A stretch of 64,000 nucleotides of DNA. It comes from Closterium sp. Naga37s-1. Lineage: Eukaryota; Streptophyta; Zygnematophyceae; Desmidiales; Closteriaceae. How positions within the stretch are numbered: the first letter of the stretch is position 1; each line of letters begins with the position of its first letter. The notes beneath the pieces are model-generated. The model was not told where the DNA came from, made no database searches, and saw only the letters and a program-made list of their open reading frames with translations. The DNA lies in assembly GCA_947471745.1 (NCBI GenBank), contig CANJKZ010000774.1:2586001-2650000 (forward strand), given 5' to 3'. Below are positions 42,921-55,472 of this stretch, piece by piece. A program made the position numbers and the translations under genes.

Positions 42921-45008
42921 CACCCCTATAGCCTAAGTGAGGGGTGTCAAGCAAAACCAACAACGTACGGTCACAAGACCAGTCACAAAGCAACAAAGCT
43001 CTGGGTGGATCACAATGTCACCACACACTCTGAGCACAAGCAAAAGTGCCACAAGGCCAATTCAATAGTTCACAGAGGTATATATAAAGCGTACAAACAA
43101 AGAAAGCAGAGAAATCAAGACTACGCAAGGCGAGAACCTGTATCAACGAGACCTAACTGCACACAACACATCTGGTGGTCACAGGGCGGGTGGGCCTTGG
43201 TGAAGATGTCTGCAGTGTTGGCCTCGGACTCCACAAAGTCGAAGTGAGCCTGTCCACGCCTCTGCAACTCTCGCAGAAGAAAGTACCTGACATTGATGTG
43301 CTTCACTCTGCTCTCCATTCGCGGCTCTCGACATAGGATAATCGATGCCTTGTTGTCAGTGAACAAGGTCGGTGCAGAGCTCGGTCGCTCACCAAGGTCG
43401 GTGAGCAAGAAAGTCAACCAACGCAGCTCCTTTGCAGCCATGGCTCCAGCGTAGATCTCAGCCTCAGCGGTAGAGGTCAAGACCGAGGAGGAATGCGTGG
43501 ACCTCTAAGAAATAGCTCCAGAGCCCAGGCTGAAGCAGTACCCCTGAGTAGACCCGTGAGTCTCGGCGTCATGAGCGTAAGAAGAGTCACAATGTCCAGT
43601 AAGTACGACAGACTGTCTCCCTCCAAGAACCAGCCCCACGCCTGATGTCATCGCTAGGTACTTCACCACCCTCACAGCAGCTGTCTAGTGAACTGGACGG
43701 TGTCTCCCTGGCGCAACAAAGTGAGCAAGGATGCTGAGAGGGAAGGTGAGGTCCGGGCGAGTACAAGTCATCAGGTACATGAGGCAGCCCACAAGCTCTG
43801 CATAGGACCACTAGGCTCAAACGGCTTGTCAGGAAAGGGTGCAGTGAGTCTGTGGTCAACAGCAAGAGGTGTGCGCTGTACTGTGGAGTGCTGAAGCTCG
43901 AACCGCTGAAGGATCTGCTGCACCATGTGTGCCTGCAAGAGTGTAATGGTGCGAGCGGCTCTGTCCCTGGTGATCTGCAGGCCAAGGTAGTGGCGCAGCT
44001 CACCAAGGTCAGTGCACGTGTGTCTCTTCTGCAGTTCGCGCTTCACATCAGCCAAAGCAACCCTGTCAGGAGTGGCGAAAACCGGGTCGTCGACGTAGAC
44101 CATTACAGTGAACGGTGTGGAGCCACGACGAACAAACAGCTACAGGTCTGCAGAAGACGGCTGAAAACCGAAATTAGACAGGGTAGAACGAAGGGTATCG
44201 TGCCACTCACGAGGAGCCTGATGGAGACCGTAGACCGGTCGCCTCAGCCTCTACTGGGTCCCAGGAGGGAAAGTGCTAGTGAAGGCAGAGGGACGACGCA
44301 ACCAGACCTCCTCGTGTAGGCTACTCTGAAGGAAGGCAATGGAGAAATCGAGAGAGTGTAGCTCGTAGTATCTCTGTACTACTACGTGCAGTAACACCCG
44401 AAGACTGGTCATCTTCGGGGTAGGCGCAAAGGTCTGAAAGAAGTCAACTCCCTCGCGCTGACTGCCACATAACGTGCCTTGAAGACTGGAGGAGATCCTG
44501 GTGGCCGCTTCACCCTGAAGATCCACATGCCATCGACTACGTTCGCCCTAGGGGGGGGAACCTCGTCAACGTAGGTGCCTGTGGATCTGAAGGAGGCCAT
44601 CTCTAAGTCCATGGCAGCTCTCCACTGAGAGGCCCAAGGCCCTGACATTGCCGCAGCGTCAGTGCGAGGAGTAGGTATGTCAAGGGCCTTGGGGTTTCCC
44701 TCAGGGGCAAGCGACATGGCACGGAGATGAGGGGAAGCGGCTGCCAGGAACTCCAGCTCAAACTGCCTGTCCTCTAGGGCGTCACAGCCAAGGGCAGACT
44801 CACCACCGACAGCCAGAGCACAGGTAGGAGGAGCAGCCACGAGAAAAGTGGCGTAGTCAAGGCGGCAAGTAGTGGCGAACTCAGTGACGGCGGCAGAAAG
44901 GGCGGAGACAGAGGACGGAAAGGCACGAGGGTCCGTAAATAGAGAGGCCAGGACACGAGAGAGAATAGGTCGGTACGTGCGGTAGTAGTCAGTGACAGGA
45001 GTAGAGCT
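42816..45008 (-). mobile_element. Ty1/copia family 3, 3' half (unit 2)
   Basis: LTR at 42816-42920 (105 bp), RNase H 43121-43480, RT to about 44460, and linker to 45008. It has the empty site for both the solo LTR of unit 1 and the TRIM of unit 3. The catalytic MVYVDDPVFAT is retained, but the shared Trp-to-stop before RNase H and the frameshift after KARYVA make it non-functional. The linker frame runs unbroken into the satellite array. Confidence 0.9.
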
Positions 45009-48000
45009 GAGAACACGAGTCTGAGAGCGAATGAGGTTGAGCTGACGGGCTTGGGGAGATGGGCTCGAGCACACGAGTCTGAGAGCAAATGAGGTTGAGC
45101 TGACGGGCTTGGGGAGATGGGCTCGAGCACACGAGTCTGAGAGCAAATGAGGTTAAGCTGACAGGCTTGGGGAGATAGGCTCGAGCACACGAGTCTGAGA
45201 GCGAATGAGGTTGAGCTGACGGGCTTGGGGAGATGGGCTCGAGCACACAAGTCTGAGAGCGAATCAGGTTGTGCTGACGGGCTTGGGGAGATGGGCTCGA
45301 GCACACGAGTCTGAGAGCGAATGAGGTTGAGCTGACGGGCTTGGGGAGATGGGCTCGAGCACACGAGTCTGAGAGCGAATGAGGTTGAGCTGACGGGCTT
45401 GGAGAGATGGGCTCGAGCACACGAGTCTGAGAGCGAATGAGGTTGAGCTGACGGGCTTGGGGAGATGGGCTTGAGCACACGAGTCTGAGAGCGAATGAGG
45501 TTGAGGTGACGGGCTTGGGGAGATGGGCTCGAGCACACGAGTCTGACAGCAAATGAGGTTGAGGTGACGGGCTTTGGGAGATGGGCTCGAGCACACGAGT
45601 CTGAGAGCGAATGAGGTTGAGCTGACGGGCTTGGGGAGATGGGCTCGAGCACACGAGTCTGAGAGCGAATGAGGTTGAGCTGACGGGCTTGGGGAGATGG
45701 GCTCGAGCACACGAGTCTGAGTGCGAATGAGGTTGAGCTGACAGGCTTGGGGAGATGGGCTCGAGCACACGAGTCTGAGAGCGAATGAGGTTGAGCGAAC
45801 GGGCTTGGGGAGATGAGCTCGAGCACACGAGTCTGAGAGCGAATGAGGTTGAGCTGACGGGCTTGGTGAGATGGGCTCGAGCACACGAGTCTGAGAGCGA
45901 ATCAGGTTGAGCTGACGGGCTTGGGGAGATGGGCTCGAGCACACGAGTCTGAGAGCGAATGAGGTTGAGCTGACGGGCTTGGGGAGATGGGCTCGAGCAC
46001 ACGAGTCTGAGAGCGAATGAGGTTGAGCTGAATGGCTTGGGGAGATGGGCTCGAGCACATGAGTCTGAGAGCAAATGAGGTTGAGCTGACGAGCTTGGGG
46101 AGATGGGCTCGAGCACACGAGTCTGAGAGCGAATGAGGTTGAGCTGACGGGCTTGGGGAGATGGGCTCGAGCACACGAGTCTGAGAGCGAATGAGGTTGA
46201 GCTGACGGGCTTGGGGAGATGGGCTCGAGCACACAAGTCTGAGAGGGAATCAGGTTGTGCTGACGGGCTTGGGGAGATGGGCTCGAGCACACGAGTCTGA
46301 GAGCGAATCAGGTGGAGCTGACGGGCTTGGGGAGATGGGCTCGAGCACACGAGTCTGAGAGCGAATGAGGTTGAGGTGACGGGCTTGGGGAGATGGGCTC
46401 GAGCACACGAGTCTGAGAGCGAATGAGGTTGAGGTGACGGGCTTGGGGAGATGGGCTCGAGCACACGAGTGTGAGAGCGAATGAGGTTGAGGTGACGGGC
46501 TTGGGGAGATGGGCTCGAGCACACGAGTCTGAGAGCGAATGAGGTTGAGCTGACGGGCTTGGGGAGATGGGCTCGAGCACACGAGTCTGAGAGCGAACGA
46601 GGTTGAGCTGACGGGCTTGGGGAGATGGGCTCGAGCACACGAGTCTGAGAGCGAACGAGGTTGAGCTGACGGGCTTGGGGAGATGGGCTCGAGCACACGA
46701 GTCTGAGAGCAAATGAGGTTTAGCTAACGGGCTTGGGGAGATGAGCTCGAGCACACGAGTCTGAGAGCGAATGAGGTTGAGCTGACGGGCTTGGTGAGAT
46801 GGGCTCGAGCACACGAGTCTGAGAGCGAATGAGGTTGAGCTGACGGGCTTGGGGAGATGGGCTCGAGCACACGAGTCTGAGAGCGAATGAGGTTGAGCTG
46901 ACGGGCTTGGGGAGATGGGCTCGAGCAAACGAGTCTGAGAGCGAATGAGGTTGAGCTGACGAGCTTGGGGAGATGGGCTCGAGCACACGAGTCTGAGAGC
47001 GAATGAGGTTGAGCTGACGGGCTTGGGGAGATGGGCTCGAGCACACGAGTCTGAGAGCGAATGAGGTTGAGCTGACGAGCTTGGGGAGATGGGCTCGAGC
47101 ACACGAGTCTGAGAGCGAATCAGGTTGAGCTGACGGGCTTGGGGAGATGGGCTCGAGCACACGAGTCTGAGAGCGAATAAGGTTGAGCTGACAGGCTTGG
47201 GGAGATGGGCTCGAGCACACGAGTCTGAGAGCGAATGAGGTTGAGGTGACGGGCTTTGGGAGATGGGCTCGAGCACACGAGTCTGACAGCAAATGAGGTT
47301 GAGGTGACGAGCTTGGGGAGATGGGCTCGAGCACACGAGTCTGAGAGCGAATGAGGTTGAGCTGACGAGCTTGGGGAGATGGGCTCGAGCACACGAGTCT
47401 GAGAGCGAATGAGGTTGAGCTGACGGGCTTGGGGAGATGGGCTCGAGCACACGAGTCTGATAGCGAATGAGGTTGTGCTGACGGGCTTGGGGAGATGGGC
47501 TCGAGCACACGAGTCTGAGAGCGAATGAGGTTGAGCTGACGGGCTTGGGGAGATGGGCTCGAGCACACGAGTCTGAGAGCGAATCAGGTTGAGGTGACGG
47601 GCTTGGGGAGATGGGCTCGAGCACACGAGTCTGAGAGCGAATGAGGTTGAGGTGACGGGCTTGGGGAGATGGGCTCGAGCACACGAGTCTGAGAGCGAAT
47701 GAGGTTGAGGTGACGGGCTTGGGGAGATGGGCTCGAGCACACGAGTCTGAGAGCGAATGAGGTTGAGGTGACGGGCTTGGGGAGATGGGCTCGAGCACAC
47801 GAGTCTGAGAGCGAATGAGGTTGAGCTGACGGGCTTGGGGAGATGGGCTCGAGCACACGAGTCTGAGAGCGAATGAGGTTGAGCTGATGGGCTTGGGGAG
47901 ATGGGCTCGAGCACACGAGTCTGAGAGCGAACGAGGTTGAGCTGGCGGGCTTGGGGAGATGGGCTCGAGCACACGAGTCTGAGAGCAAATGAGGTTGAGC

Positions 48001-50126
48001 TAACGGGCTTGGGGAGATGAGCTCGAGCACACGAGTCTGAGAGCGAATGAGGTTGAGCTGACGGGCTTGGTGAGATGGGCTCGAGCACACGAGTCTGAGA
48101 GCGAATGAGGTTGAGCTGACGAGCTTGGGAAGATGGGCTCGAGCATACGAGTCTGAGAGCGAATGAGGTTGAGCTGACGGGCTTGGGGAGATGGGCTCGA
48201 GCACACGAGTCTGAGAGCGAATGAGGTTGAGCTGACGAGCTTGGGGAGATGGACTCGAGCACACGAGTCTGAGAGCGAATCAGGTTGAGCTGACGGGCTT
48301 GGGGAGATGGGCTCGAGCACACGAGTGTGAGAGCGAATGAGGTTGAGCTGACGGGCTTGGGGAGATGGGCTCGAGCACACGAGTCTGAGAGCGAATGAGG
48401 TTGAGGTGACGAGCTTGGGGAGATGGACTCGAGCACACGAGTCTGAGAGCGAATGAGGTTGAGCTGACGGGCTTGGGGAGATGGGCTCGAGCACACGAGT
48501 CTGAGAGCGAATGAGGTTGAGCTGACGGGCTTGGGGAGATGGGTTCGAGCGCACGAGTCTGAGAGCGAATCAGGTTGAGCTGATGGGCTTGGGGAGATGG
48601 GCTTAAGCACACGAGTCTGAGAGCGAATGAGGTTGAGCTGACGGACTTGGGGAGATGGGCTCGAGCACACGAGTCTGAGAGCGAATGAGGTTGAGCTGAC
48701 GGGCTTGGGGAGATGGGCTCGAGCACACGAGTGTGAGAACAAATCAGAATGAGCTGACAGGCTTGGGGAGATGGGCTCGAGCACACGAGTCTGAGAGCGA
48801 ATGAGGTTGAGCTGACGGGCTTGGGGAGATGGGCTCGAGCACACGAGTCTGAGAGCGAATGAGGTTGAGCTGACGGGCTTGGGGAGATGGGCTCGAGCAC
48901 ACGAGTCTGAGAGCGAATGAGGTTGAGCTGACGGGCTTGGGGAGATGGGCTCGAGCACACAAGTCTGAGAGCGAATCAGGTTGAGCTGATGGGCTTGGGG
49001 AGATGGGCTCAAGCACACGAGTCTGAGAGCGAATGAGGTTGAGGTGACGGGCTTGGGGAGATGGGCTCGAGCACACGAGTCTGACAGCAAATGAGGTTGA
49101 GGTGACGGGCTTTGGGAGATGGGCTTGAGCACACGAGTCTGAGAGCGAATGAGGTTGAGCTGACGGGCTTGGGGAGATGGGCTCGAGCACACGAGTCTGA
49201 GAGCGAATGAGGTTGAGCTGACGGGCTTGGGGAGATGGGCTCGAGCACACGAGTCTGAGAGCAAATGAGGTTGAGCTAACGGGCTTGGGGAGATGAGCTC
49301 GAGCACACGAGTCTGGGAGCGAATGAGGTTGAGCTGACGGGCTTGGTGAGATGGGCTCGAGCACACGAGTCTGAGAGCGAATGAGGTTGAGCTGACGGGC
49401 TTGGGGAGATGGGCTCGAGCACACGAGTCTGAGAGCGAATGAGGTTGAGCTGACGGGCTTGGGGAGATGGGCTCGAGCACACGAGTCTGAGAGCGAATGA
49501 GGTTGAGGTGACGAGCTTGTGGAGATGGACTCGAGCACACGAGTCTGAGAGCGAATCAGGTTGAGCTGATGGGCTTGGGGAGATGGGCTCGAGCACACGA
49601 GTCTGAGAGCGAATGAGGTTGAGCTGACGGGCTTGGGGAGATGGGTTCGAGCGCACGAGTCTGAGAGCGAATCAGGTTGAGCTGACGGGCTTGGGGAGAT
49701 GGGCTTGAGCACACGAGTCTGAGAGCGAATGAGGTTGAGCTGACGGGCTTGGGGAGATGGGCTCGAGCACACAAGTCTGAGAGCGAATGAGGTTGAGCTG
49801 ACGGGCTTGGGGAGATGGGCTCGAGCACACGAGTCTGAGAGCGAATCAGGTTGAACTGACGGGCTTGGGGAGATGGGCTCGAGCACACGAGTCTGAGAGC
49901 GAATGAGGTTGAGCTGACGGGCTTGGGGAGATGGGCTCGAGCACACGAGTCTGAGAGCGAATCAGGTTGAGCTGACGGGCTTGGGGAGATGGGCTCGAGC
50001 ACACGAGTGTGAGAGCGAATCAGGTTGAGCTGACGGGCTTGGGGAGATGGGCTCGAGCACACGAGTCTGAGAGCGAATCAGGTTGAGCTGACGGGCTTGG
50101 GGAGATGGGCTCGAGCACACGAGTCT
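45009..50126. repeat. 58-bp satellite array 2 (about 88 monomers)
   Basis: The largest array. A marker variant, AGATGAGCTCGAG followed one monomer later by TTGGTGAGATGGG, recurs at 45811, 46739, 48015 and 49291. The spacings are 928 bp (16 monomers), then exactly 1276 bp twice (22 monomers), so a 22-mer higher-order repeat is present. Minus-strand frames of up to about 800 codons result from the absence of stops. Every monomer has CTCGAG. Confidence 0.97.
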
Positions 50127-53100
50127 CGCGATGCTGCTGCCCGCTTAGCCATTTGCAAGCACCTGCCGTTAGCCGAATGCGCTCACTTCGGACAGCACAG
50201 GCCCTGTACGACGCTGTAGTTGCTCGTTACTCCTCGCCTGCCACTGCTGCTCTAGGCCGACTGCTAATGCCCTACCTGTTCCCCGAGCTATCAGCTTTTG
50301 CCATATTAGAGGACCTGTTTTCCCACCTGCGCACTAGCGACGCTCGCTACCGCGCTACCGCCCCTGCTGAGTTCCTTGACAGGAACCAGCCCCCGATGTT
50401 CATCACCCTCTACTTCATAGTCACTCGTCTCCCTGACTCTCTTCGCTCTGTCAGGGACCACTTTCTCTCCCTTGACCCCACCTCCCTCACTGTTGACCTA
50501 CTCGAGCAGCATCTCCTTGCAGCTGAGACTAGTGCAGTTGCTGTAGGTGCTGCTCGTGGCACTCCGCGCCCGCCCTTCTTTGAGGGGTGCTCCCCCTCCC
50601 CCCTTGCCCCCTCCTATGCCTCTGCTTCTGCTGCAGACGTCCCTATTGCTGAGGACGTCGGGGCTGCTTCTGCTAGTGCGAAGCGCCGCAGCAGCAAGGG
50701 CAAGGGTGGCAGGGGTGGAGGAGGTGGCAGCGGTGGTGGTGGAGGTAGCAGCGGGAGTGGTGGTGGGGGCAGCAGTGGAGGTGGTGGAGGCAGTGGAGGT
50801 GGTGGCGGCGGTGGGACTGGTGGCGGGAGTGGGGGCTCTGGTGGCGGCGGTGGAGGCAGCGGTGGGGGTGGCGGCAGTGGCGGCGGTGGGACTGGTGGCG
50901 GTAGGAGTGGACCTCGGCGTCGAGGCACTGGCGGCGGCCTCGTTTCCCCCGACGATGGCTCCCCTGCAGACTCTCCAGATGGGCGTGTGTGGCCCAGCCC
51001 GCGTCAGTGGACAGGGCCGCGAGCTCTACTTTCTGCTGGTTCTTGACGACTACACTCGGTACACCACGGTCTTCCCCTTGCGCAGCAAGGGTGAGTTCGT
51101 TGATGTCTTGATCCCTTGGATCCGCACAGTCGGTCTCCAACTTCGCGAGCGGTTCCGCCAGGACCTTCCTGTCCAGCGTCTGCACTCTGACAGAGGTGGT
51201 GAGTTCTCCTCCGACCTCTTACGGGACTTTTGTCGTGGGGAGGGCATTCTCTAGTCGTTCACGCTTCCGGCCTCCCCTCAGCAAAATGGGATTGCTGAGC
51301 GCCGCATTGGCTTAGTCATGGAGGTCGCTCGTACCTCCATGATCCATGCGGCCGCTCCCCATTTTTTGTGGCCGTTTGCAGTCCGGTACGCTGCGCATCA
51401 GCTCAACCTCTGGCCCCGTGTCTCCTTGCCGGAGACCTCGCCCATACTGCGTTGGACGGGGGAGGTTGGCGATGCGTCGGTGTTCCGGGTCGGGGGTTCT
51501 CGTGCCTTTGTTCGCGATACGTCCGCGGACAAGCTCTCCGCCCGTGCTATCCCCTGCGTCTTCCTTGGCTTTGTCCCTGACGCGCCTGGCTGGCAGTTTT
51601 ACCACCCTACCTCGCGCCGTGTCTTCCCTTCTCAGGACGTCACGTTTGACGAGTCGGTTCCCCTTTACCGTCTCTTCCCCTACCGCTCTGCCCCTCCCCT
51701 GCCCCCGCCGCTCTTCCTTTCTCCCGGTGGTAGACCCCCTCCCGCCCCAGGGTCCTGCTCCCTCAGGTGTGTCTCGGGTAGACCCTCTCCCTGGTACTGC
51801 GCTTGTCGAGGTAGCTGTCGGCTCAGGTGCTGCTCGAGGTGCTGCGTCTGGGGGTGCTGCGTCTGGGGGTGCGGAGCCGGGGGGTGCAGAGTGTGAGGGT
51901 GCTGGGTCTGGGGGTGCTGAGCTTGGGGGTGAGGAGCCTGGGGGTGCTGAGCCTACGGGTGTTGAGCCTAGGGGTGCTGAGCCTGAGGGTGTTGTGCTTG
52001 GGGGTGCTGAGTCGAAGGGTGCGGAGTCTGGGGGTGCTGAGCCTGGGGGTGCTGCTTCGTCTGGAGGTCCTGCTGGTGCTTCGCCGAGACTGTCTCCGCA
52101 GCAGTTGCGTGAGTGGCTTGTTTGGCGCGCACGCCTGCGGACTGGAGCTACCGGAGCTGGAGGCGCTGGAGACACTAGAGCTGGAGGTGCTGGTGTTCCT
52201 GCTGGAGCTGGTGGTACTGGAGGTGTTGTGGCTGCCAGTCCTGGAGGTGCTCGTACCGGGGGTACTGGAGCTGCCGGGACTGGTGGTGTTGGGGACCCTA
52301 GAGCTGGAGACCCTACGGAGCATGGAGCTGCTGGAGCTGGAGGAGCTGGAGTTGGAGACACTGGCGCGGGAGGCGCTGGAGCTGCTAGAGCTGGAGCTGT
52401 TGACCCAGGAGCTGGAGGTGCCAGAGGCACTGTGCGGCCGCGACCGTACTTTGTTCCCTTGCTTCAGCAGGTTCTTGGTGTCCTGTCTTCTACTAGCCTT
52501 ACTCCTCCCCTCCTGTGTCCACTGCCTGCTCCCTCTCCTTACACTGAGCAGTCCGGTGGTCTTACAGTGCATCGTGAGCATGCGTCTCGTCCTCTCTCGC
52601 CTGTTCTCACTACTTGTCGCATTCCTTGTTCGCGTCCTCCTCCTGTCCCCGGCACGTACGCTATGGCACTCCGTCCTTCCATTGTTCCACTATGTGTTCC
52701 TCTGTCTGCTCCTCTTGAGTCCTCTCTTCCTGAGGTCCCTGACCCTGCGTCTGACCGCGCTTGTGCTGCCAGTCCCACTGTCGCTCGTCTCCTTGCCATT
52801 GATGTCACTGACCCTTCCTTTGAGTCTGCTGCTGCGTCTGCTCTCGTTGCTGAGCTGCTTGAATTTTCTGCTGCCTGTCGTCTAGACTACGCCACTTCTC
52901 TTGTTGCTGAGTCTGAGTCTGCAAGTCCTCCGTCCATCGGGGGTGAGTGTGCTCTTGGCACGGACGTCCTTGAGGATAGGCAGGAGGACTTTGAGTGTCT
53001 TGCAGCTGCTGTACTTCGTTTCGCTTCCATGCTACTTGCCCCTAAGGGAGACCCGGATGCACCAGACAACCCGACCCCGCGCTCTTACGCAGTGGCGATT

Positions 53101-53220
53101 ACGGGTCCTTACTCATCTCAATGGCAGGCAGCCATGGATGCTGAGATGGCATCCTGGAAGTCCACAGGCACTTACGTCGACAAGGTTCCCCCACTTGGGG
53201 AGAACATAGTCGATGGCATG
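50127..53220 (+). pseudogene. Copia E gag, integrase and linker
   Basis: Gag reads YSSPATAALGRLLMPYLFPE through the Gly/Ser tract to RRRGTGGG, then jumps to the integrase region without the Cys/His cluster, protease or pre-integrase zinc site. Integrase carries LHSDRGGEFS, the shared TAG at 51253-51255 and QNGIAERRIG. A small deletion near 51728 shifts the frame; the linker continues open to AVAITGPYSSQWQAAMDAEM and MWIFRVKRPPG. Confidence 0.86.
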
Positions 53221-54591
53221 TGGATTTTCAGGGTGAAGCGGCCGCCGGGGTCTCGAGGCGCGTTACGTTGCTCGAGGCTTCAGTCAGTGCCAGGGAGTCG
53301 ACTACTTTCAGACCTTTTCCCCCACCCTGAAGATGACTACTCTTCGGGTGTTGCTGCACGTCGCTGCTCAGCGTGACTACGAGCTGCACTCTCTGGACTT
53401 CAGTACAGCTTTCTTGCAGGGCAGCCTACACGAGGAGATCTGGCTGCGCCGCCCAGCTGGCTTCACTGGGTCGTTTCCTGCAGGTACCCAGTGGAGCCTC
53501 CGGCGGCCAGTCTACGGTCTCCGCCAAGCGCCTCGCGAGTGGCACGACACACTGAGGACTACACTTGCGGCTCTTGGGTTTGCTCCTTCTACTGCTGACC
53601 CGTCGCTGTTTCTACGCACCGACACGTCGCTGCCGCCGTTCTACGTCCTCGTGTACGTCGACGACCTCGTCTTTGCCACTGCTGACACAGAGGCACTGAC
53701 CCTTGTAAAGTCACACCTGGTGAACTGCGCAGCAATCTTGGCTTGCAGATCATTCGGGACAGAGCACGGCGCACCATCACCCTGACTCAGTCACACATGG
53801 TGCACCAGGTCCGTCAGCGCTTCGGCTTCCAGTTCTCCTTGACACAGCCCACTCCTCCGTCTACCAGCCACTCGCTCTCAGCTCCAAAATCGGACGAGTC
53901 CGTAGAGCCGAGTGGTCCGTACCTAGAGCTTGTGGGTTGCCTCATGTACCTGATGACGTGCACTCGACCTGACCTCGCGTACCCTCTTAGCCTCTTGGCT
54001 TGCTACGTGGCTCCCGGTAGGCACCGAAAGGTGCACTGGGATGCTGCGAAGAGGGTACTGCGTTACTTGTGTAGTACGTCGGGCATGGGGCTCGTGCTTG
54101 GAGGATGGGGTCCAGTTGTCCTCACTGGTCACGCAGACGCTTCCTGGGCTGAGGACTCAGCTACGCAACGGTCGTGACAGGGTTACACCTTCAGCCTCGG
54201 TTCCGGATTTGTTTCCTGGCGGTCTACCCGCTCGTCTTCAGTTCTCAGCTCCAGTTGTGAGGCTGAGATCTACGCAGGGGCCATGGCTGAGATCTACCTG
54301 CTGACTCACTTGGGAGAGCAGCCTTGTTTGCCTCCAGTTCTATACGTAGACAACAAGGCCGTGATTGCCTTGTGTCAGGAGCACAGACTGGAGCACAGAA
54401 CGAAGCACATCGCTCTGTGATACTTTCTAGCTCGAGAGTTGCAGCAGCGTGGCCAGCTTCGTCTTGCATACGTGGCCACTAGGGCCAACACTGCTGATGT
54501 ATTCACCAAGGCACTTCCGCCTGGTGATCATCAGCGCTTCTCTACTGTGTTAGGCCTTGTGCCTACTTTGCCTCACTTGCTTACTGCTTGA
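53221..54591 (+). pseudogene. Copia E reverse transcriptase-RNase H
   Basis: RT is open from MTTLRVLLHVAAQRDYELHS through the catalytic LVYVDDLVFATAD. A short deletion after LTLVKS (about 53710) removes ELQKRHTCTDL and shifts the frame. The later part matches copy D, including the TGA before QGYTF and the AMAEIYLLTHLG deletion. It ends at TGA 54589-54591. Confidence 0.86.
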
Positions 54592-54818
54592 CTCTGCTTG
54601 TACTGTGATCTATATATATACCTGCATGCTTGCACTTGCTAGGGTATGATCAATGTATTGTTAGTTTTCTTTCATATAACTCTGCATGTGAACTGGCCTT
54701 GTGGCCCTTTTCTTGTGCTCGGACTGTGTGGTGACTTTGTGATCCACCCTGAGCTTGCTTTGCTTTTCTTGACTGGTCTTGCGGGCACTTGTTCTCCCCC
54801 ACTTTGCCTATAGGGGTG

Positions 54819-54950
54819 TGTCAAACTTATATATAGCTTACATTATGTAGGCTGTAGTGGGGTAGCCCATAAGGGGTACAACCCAATTAGGGTTAGTATT
54901 TGTACCCAAGTCTTTGCTAGTTCATTCATTCTCGTTCGTTCTTTCTGACA
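54819..54950 (+). repeat. 3' LTR of copia E (132 bp)
   Basis: Starts TGTCAAAC after TAGGGGTG and ends TTCTGACA, followed by TGCTC (54951-54955). Confidence 0.94.
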
Positions 54951-54955
54951 TGCTC

Positions 54956-55472
54956 ACCATTGTGAAGCCAATCCGCAACTAACTAGGCTACTTCTGTATA
55001 CAGTTATAGGGTGGTAACGCTCCAGATAACCGGCCAAACTCCATTCACACACGAAACACCCTTCTACATTGGAGCTCGGTATCAGACAAAACCAGAACAG
55101 GTTCCTGATTGATCATATGAATTCAACAAACATTTTTTATCAATCAGAAATTTCAAAAATTCATTTCTGGAAAATCAGATGAGCTGGTAAAAATCTGTCT
55201 GAATATCGGACTAACAGACAGAAAATTTCTGCTAGCGATGACCCTGATCAAGTATGGACAACCCTGATGCTTAGGATATATGTTTGGTTAGCCTGACAAA
55301 TACAGGGTAGAAATTTTGAAGGACTGAATGTGTCAGACTAAAATTTCCCATACACTGAATTTCTCAGCTTAAAAGAACTGATACACTGACTAATGTGCGG
55401 GAAAAATACAATTTAGCAAAGTTTAGCAACAACACAAGGCCTTGCAGACACTCCTGCACCCTTCACTACTTC
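54956..55472. other. AT-rich spacer, unit 3
   Basis: Closely matches 40181-40697, including the 25-bp stretch missing from unit 1. No gene was seen. Confidence 0.55.

Larger units (their letters stand above)
50127..54950 (+). mobile_element. Ty1/copia family 1, copy E (unit 3, internally deleted)
   Basis: It starts inside gag (RDAAARLAICKHLPLAECAH) right after array 2 and ends with a 132-bp LTR (54819-54950), then TGCTC. It retains more gag than D but has a further deletion that fuses the gag Gly-rich tract to integrase at about 50938. The start junction is identical to that of copy F at 62672. Confidence 0.93.

Noticed and set aside
45264..49946. Minus-strand open frames of 300-800 codons in the satellite arrays as repeat-protein genes
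   Set aside because: The frames overlap each other in all three phases and follow the 58-bp period; absence of stops in the monomer explains them fully.
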